From NCBI GenBank assembly GCA_905480085.1, contig CAJQPD010000369.1:1-6503 (forward strand): a stretch of DNA of 6,503 bases, given 5' to 3'. Every line of letters starts with the position of its first letter. Position 1 is the first letter of the stretch. The stretch comes from an uncultured Acidimicrobiia bacterium. Lineage in GTDB: Bacteria; Actinomycetota; Acidimicrobiia; Spongiisociales; JAENVV01. The position numbers were made by a program, and so were the translations under genes. The notes under the pieces were generated by a model. That model worked only from the letters and a program-made list of their open reading frames with translations. It did no database searches and had not been told where the DNA came from. This document shows, piece after piece, positions 5,214 to 6,503 of the stretch.

Positions 5214-5806
5214 ACGATACAAAAATCAGAGAAGACGCCCGCAAGGCAATGTTTGCCGCAGTCGGCGCCCCCGTGCTCGTTGGCAAATCCGTCAGCGAGA
5301 AGCTGAGCAGCCGATTCGCCGAAGTCAACACCAAAGCCAGCGACTTTCGCGAGAAGTTCCTCAAGGACGCTCGTTCCGAGTTCGAGAAGTGGGCCGCCGA
5401 AGGCGAAACCCTCGTGAAGAAGCTCCAGGACGGCGAAGCCCTCGAAGACCTCACCCAGCGAGTCGACGTGGATCAGTTCCAGCAGCAGGTTGGAAAACTC
5501 CGCACGCAGCTTGAGGACATCATCGAGTCATGGCGTTCGAACTTCATGCCTGATTCCGAACGAGCCACCAAGGTCATCATTGAGGTTGACGAGGCGAGCA
5601 AGCCAGCCGCTACCGAACCAGCCGTCAAGAAGCCGGTGGCGAAGAAGCCAGCTGCCAAGAAACCAGCTGCCAAGAAGCCAGTAGCGAAGACAGCCACGGC
5701 CAAGCCTGCAGCGAAACCTGCAGCGAAGCCCGCTGCCAAGCCTGCAGCGAAACCGGCCGCCAAGGCGGCCGCGAAGACGACAACGGCTGCCAAAAAAACG
5801 GCCTAG
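5210..5806 (+). CDS. HbhA/phasin-like coiled-coil protein with Lys-Ala-Pro repeat tail
   Basis: The protein has 198 residues, close to the 199 of mycobacterial HbhA. Residues about 1-115 are helical and charged (e.g. FREKFLKDARSEFEKWAAEGETLVKKLQ), as in HbhA and phasin-type coiled coils. A linker (about 115-130) leads to a strongly basic tail (131-198): four KKP(A/V)A pentapeptides (140-159), a KTATA break, then five KPAA tetrapeptides (165-184). There is no signal peptide or membrane helix. In mycobacteria HbhA is found at the surface and on intracellular lipid bodies, and its tail binds sulfated glycans. In a likely free-living bacterium, binding of DNA, polyanions, a storage granule or the envelope is equally plausible. 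The ATGA overlap with an XRE gene is the strongest support for an HbhA-type assignment. A histone H1-like nucleoid protein is an alternative. Confidence 0.8.
   Translation: MNDTKIREDARKAMFAAVGAPVLVGKSVSEKLSSRFAEVNTKASDFREKFLKDARSEFEKWAAEGETLVKKLQDGEALEDLTQRVDVDQFQQQVGKLRTQLEDIIESWRSNFMPDSERATKVIIEVDEASKPAATEPAVKKPVAKKPAAKKPAAKKPVAKTATAKPAAKPAAKPAAKPAAKPAAKAAAKTTTAAKKTA
5627..5761 (+). repeat. Imperfect 15-nt then 12-nt tandem repeats encoding the basic tail
   Basis: At 5627-5686, four 15-nt units encode KKP(A/V)A. After a 15-nt degenerate unit (KTATA), five 12-nt units at 5702-5761 encode KPAA. Codons vary between units (AAG/AAA, CCA/CCT/CCC/CCG, GCT/GCC/GCA/GCG), showing that the repeat is old or selected at protein level rather than freshly duplicated. 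Confidence 0.85.
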
Positions 5807-5837
5807 TCAGCAACTCTTGCGAGACCTCCTCCAAGGT

Positions 5838-5870
5838 AAGACGGGGAGCGCCATTGGCGCTCCCCGTCTT
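5838..5870. terminator. Perfect 15-bp hairpin, probable bidirectional intrinsic terminator
   Basis: AAGACGGGGAGCGCC at 5838-5852 is exactly complementary to GGCGCTCCCCGTCTT at 5856-5870, with loop ATT. It lies between the convergent HbhA-like and DUF4332 genes. On the plus strand the stem ends in CTT followed by GTTAAT, a modest T-rich tail; on the minus strand the stem also ends in CTT. It is the best terminator in the window. Confidence 0.85.
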
Positions 5871-5931
5871 GTTAATCACATCTGGTTGCAGGTCGGCCGG
5901 TAGCCGCCGACCGCGCCGGACCGCCGCACCA

Positions 5932-6336
5932 CTAATACGAAACGACCGCTTCGAGTTCCTTGGCGTTCTCGATCCAACCGGTGACCATCGACTCCGTGGG
6001 AAGACGACGAACCAGGCGTTTCTTCTCGTTGAGTTCGATCATCTTGGCGGTCAGACTGGTCGGATTGCGGCGCCGGAGTTCCTTGACCGTATCGACCCCG
6101 GCCACCTCAAGGAGATCCGAGTACTCGGAACCAACCCCCTTGCAGCGCATCAAGTCGGCTCGATTCACCCACTCGAGAAGCACCTTCTCATCGAACTTGG
6201 TGATCCGGGCCAATTCCTTCCTGCCCCGCTTTGTGGCGCCACGCTTCAAAAGAGCTTCAGTCGTTCGAATACCATTCTTTCGCAAGACGGTCGCTCGTTT
6301 GTGGCCAATGCCATCTATGGCGTCAATCGAGGGCAT
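5932..6336 (-). CDS. DUF4332 helix-hairpin-helix protein
   Basis: A 134-residue basic cytosolic protein of the DUF4332 family. It has two helix-hairpin-helix units: DAIDGIGHKRATVLRKNGI (5-23) and MRCKGVGSEYSDLLEVAGV (63-81), each with the GxG hairpin typical of non-specific DNA or nucleic acid contact. TLD/VKEL, NPTSLTAKMIELNEKK, VRRLPTESMVTGWIENAK and the terminal VVSY match the family as I recall it. The function is not established, and nucleic acid binding is an inference from the fold. ATG at 6336 is preferred to ATG at 6384: GGAAAGGA lies five bases before it, and the protein then begins at the conserved MPSIDAIDGIG. It is convergent with the HbhA-like gene and lies 63 bp after the partial gene at the right edge, so it may share that gene's transcript. 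Confidence 0.9.
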   Translation of the reverse strand: MPSIDAIDGIGHKRATVLRKNGIRTTEALLKRGATKRGRKELARITKFDEKVLLEWVNRADLMRCKGVGSEYSDLLEVAGVDTVKELRRRNPTSLTAKMIELNEKKRLVRRLPTESMVTGWIENAKELEAVVSY

Positions 6337-6341
6337 AACGG

Positions 6342-6349
6342 TCCTTTCC
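6342..6349 (-). promoter_or_regulatory. Ribosome binding site deciding the DUF4332 start
   Basis: GGAAAGGA on the minus strand ends five bases before ATG at 6336. The alternative upstream ATG at 6384 has no such site and would add 16 residues unlike the family. Confidence 0.8.
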
Positions 6350-6399
6350 GAGCTGACACAATCGAGGATACTGGGGTGGCGCAAGCGGGGGCCCGCTGG

Positions 6400-6503
6400 C
6401 TATGACTTTCCGAATAGCTTCTTGAAGAAGGCAACGATCGCGGCCCACAGGCTCGCGAACACCAACCCGGCCGGCTTGACATCGGCGGCCCTCACCGCTT
6501 GGG
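6400..6503 (-). CDS. Partial gene, C-terminal end of an unrecognised protein
   Basis: An open frame enters from the right edge and ends at TAG (6400-6402), giving 33 residues. The end reads VKPAGLVFASLWAAIV followed by AFFKKLFGKS, a hydrophobic helix closed by a basic amphipathic tip. This would suit a C-terminal membrane anchor or a small membrane protein. An internal GTG near 6495 could also start a very short protein. The frame lies 63 bp upstream of DUF4332 on the same strand. Too little is visible to name it. Confidence 0.4.
   Translation of the reverse strand, partial: QAVRAADVKPAGLVFASLWAAIVAFFKKLFGKS

Noticed and set aside
5792..5798. A7 run near the end of the HbhA-like gene as a programmed frameshift site
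   Set aside because: It falls within Lys codons four codons before a normal stop, there is no spaced downstream pseudoknot, and the alternative frame gives no recognisable protein. The terminator stem is only about 40 bases away.
5854..6405. 183-codon plus-strand open frame over the DUF4332 gene
   Set aside because: The minus-strand protein has a clear family match and ribosome binding site, while the plus-strand frame begins inside the terminator hairpin.

Overview
The window looks like chromosomal DNA of a high-GC Gram-positive bacterium, most likely a deep-branching actinobacterium of the Acidimicrobiia type. This is inferred from sequence recalled without a database search. The reasons are: GC-rich coding with GTG and TTG starts; tightly overlapping genes; at least one promoter placed for a leaderless mRNA; and four genes that resemble two mycobacterial gene pairs. 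Those pairs are a Rv0501/Rv0502-like SDR plus acyltransferase, and a Rv0474/Rv0475 (HbhA)-like XRE regulator plus Lys/Ala/Pro-tailed coiled-coil protein. I see no mobile element, CRISPR array, tRNA or rRNA.

Layout. Positions 1-403 hold no convincing gene. They contain short direct repeats, a weak plus-strand promoter-like site and several GC-rich hairpins. Positions 404-2693 (minus strand) form a three-gene aromatic amino acid operon: a small unknown 84-aa protein, a type I-beta DAHP synthase (aroF) and an ACT-domain prephenate dehydrogenase (tyrA). These overlap by 4 bp and are separated by 2 bp, so they are probably co-transcribed and translationally coupled. The operon controls both entry into the shikimate pathway and the branch to tyrosine.

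Positions 2740-4781 (plus strand, divergent from the aromatic operon) encode an atypical extended SDR and an acyltransferase whose N-terminus carries a Rho-N/SAP-like helical domain and a Cys3-His cluster. The two overlap by 4 bp. The 46 bp between the divergent starts must hold both promoters. An 81-bp gap follows, with a strong sigma70-type promoter and five GCTARC-like hexamers, then a small XRE regulator (ATG at 4863, predicted leaderless) and, overlapping it by 4 bp, an HbhA/phasin-like protein. A perfect 15-bp hairpin at 5838-5870 ends that unit and probably also ends the convergent minus-strand gene.

Positions 5932-6336 (minus) encode a small DUF4332 helix-hairpin-helix protein. The 3' end of another minus-strand gene, ending in a hydrophobic/basic helix, runs off the right edge.

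The most interesting parts are the self-contained regulatory cassette in front of the XRE/HbhA-like pair, the unusual N-terminus of the acyltransferase, the joining of two mycobacterial-type pairs, and the unexplained structured 400 bp at the left end.
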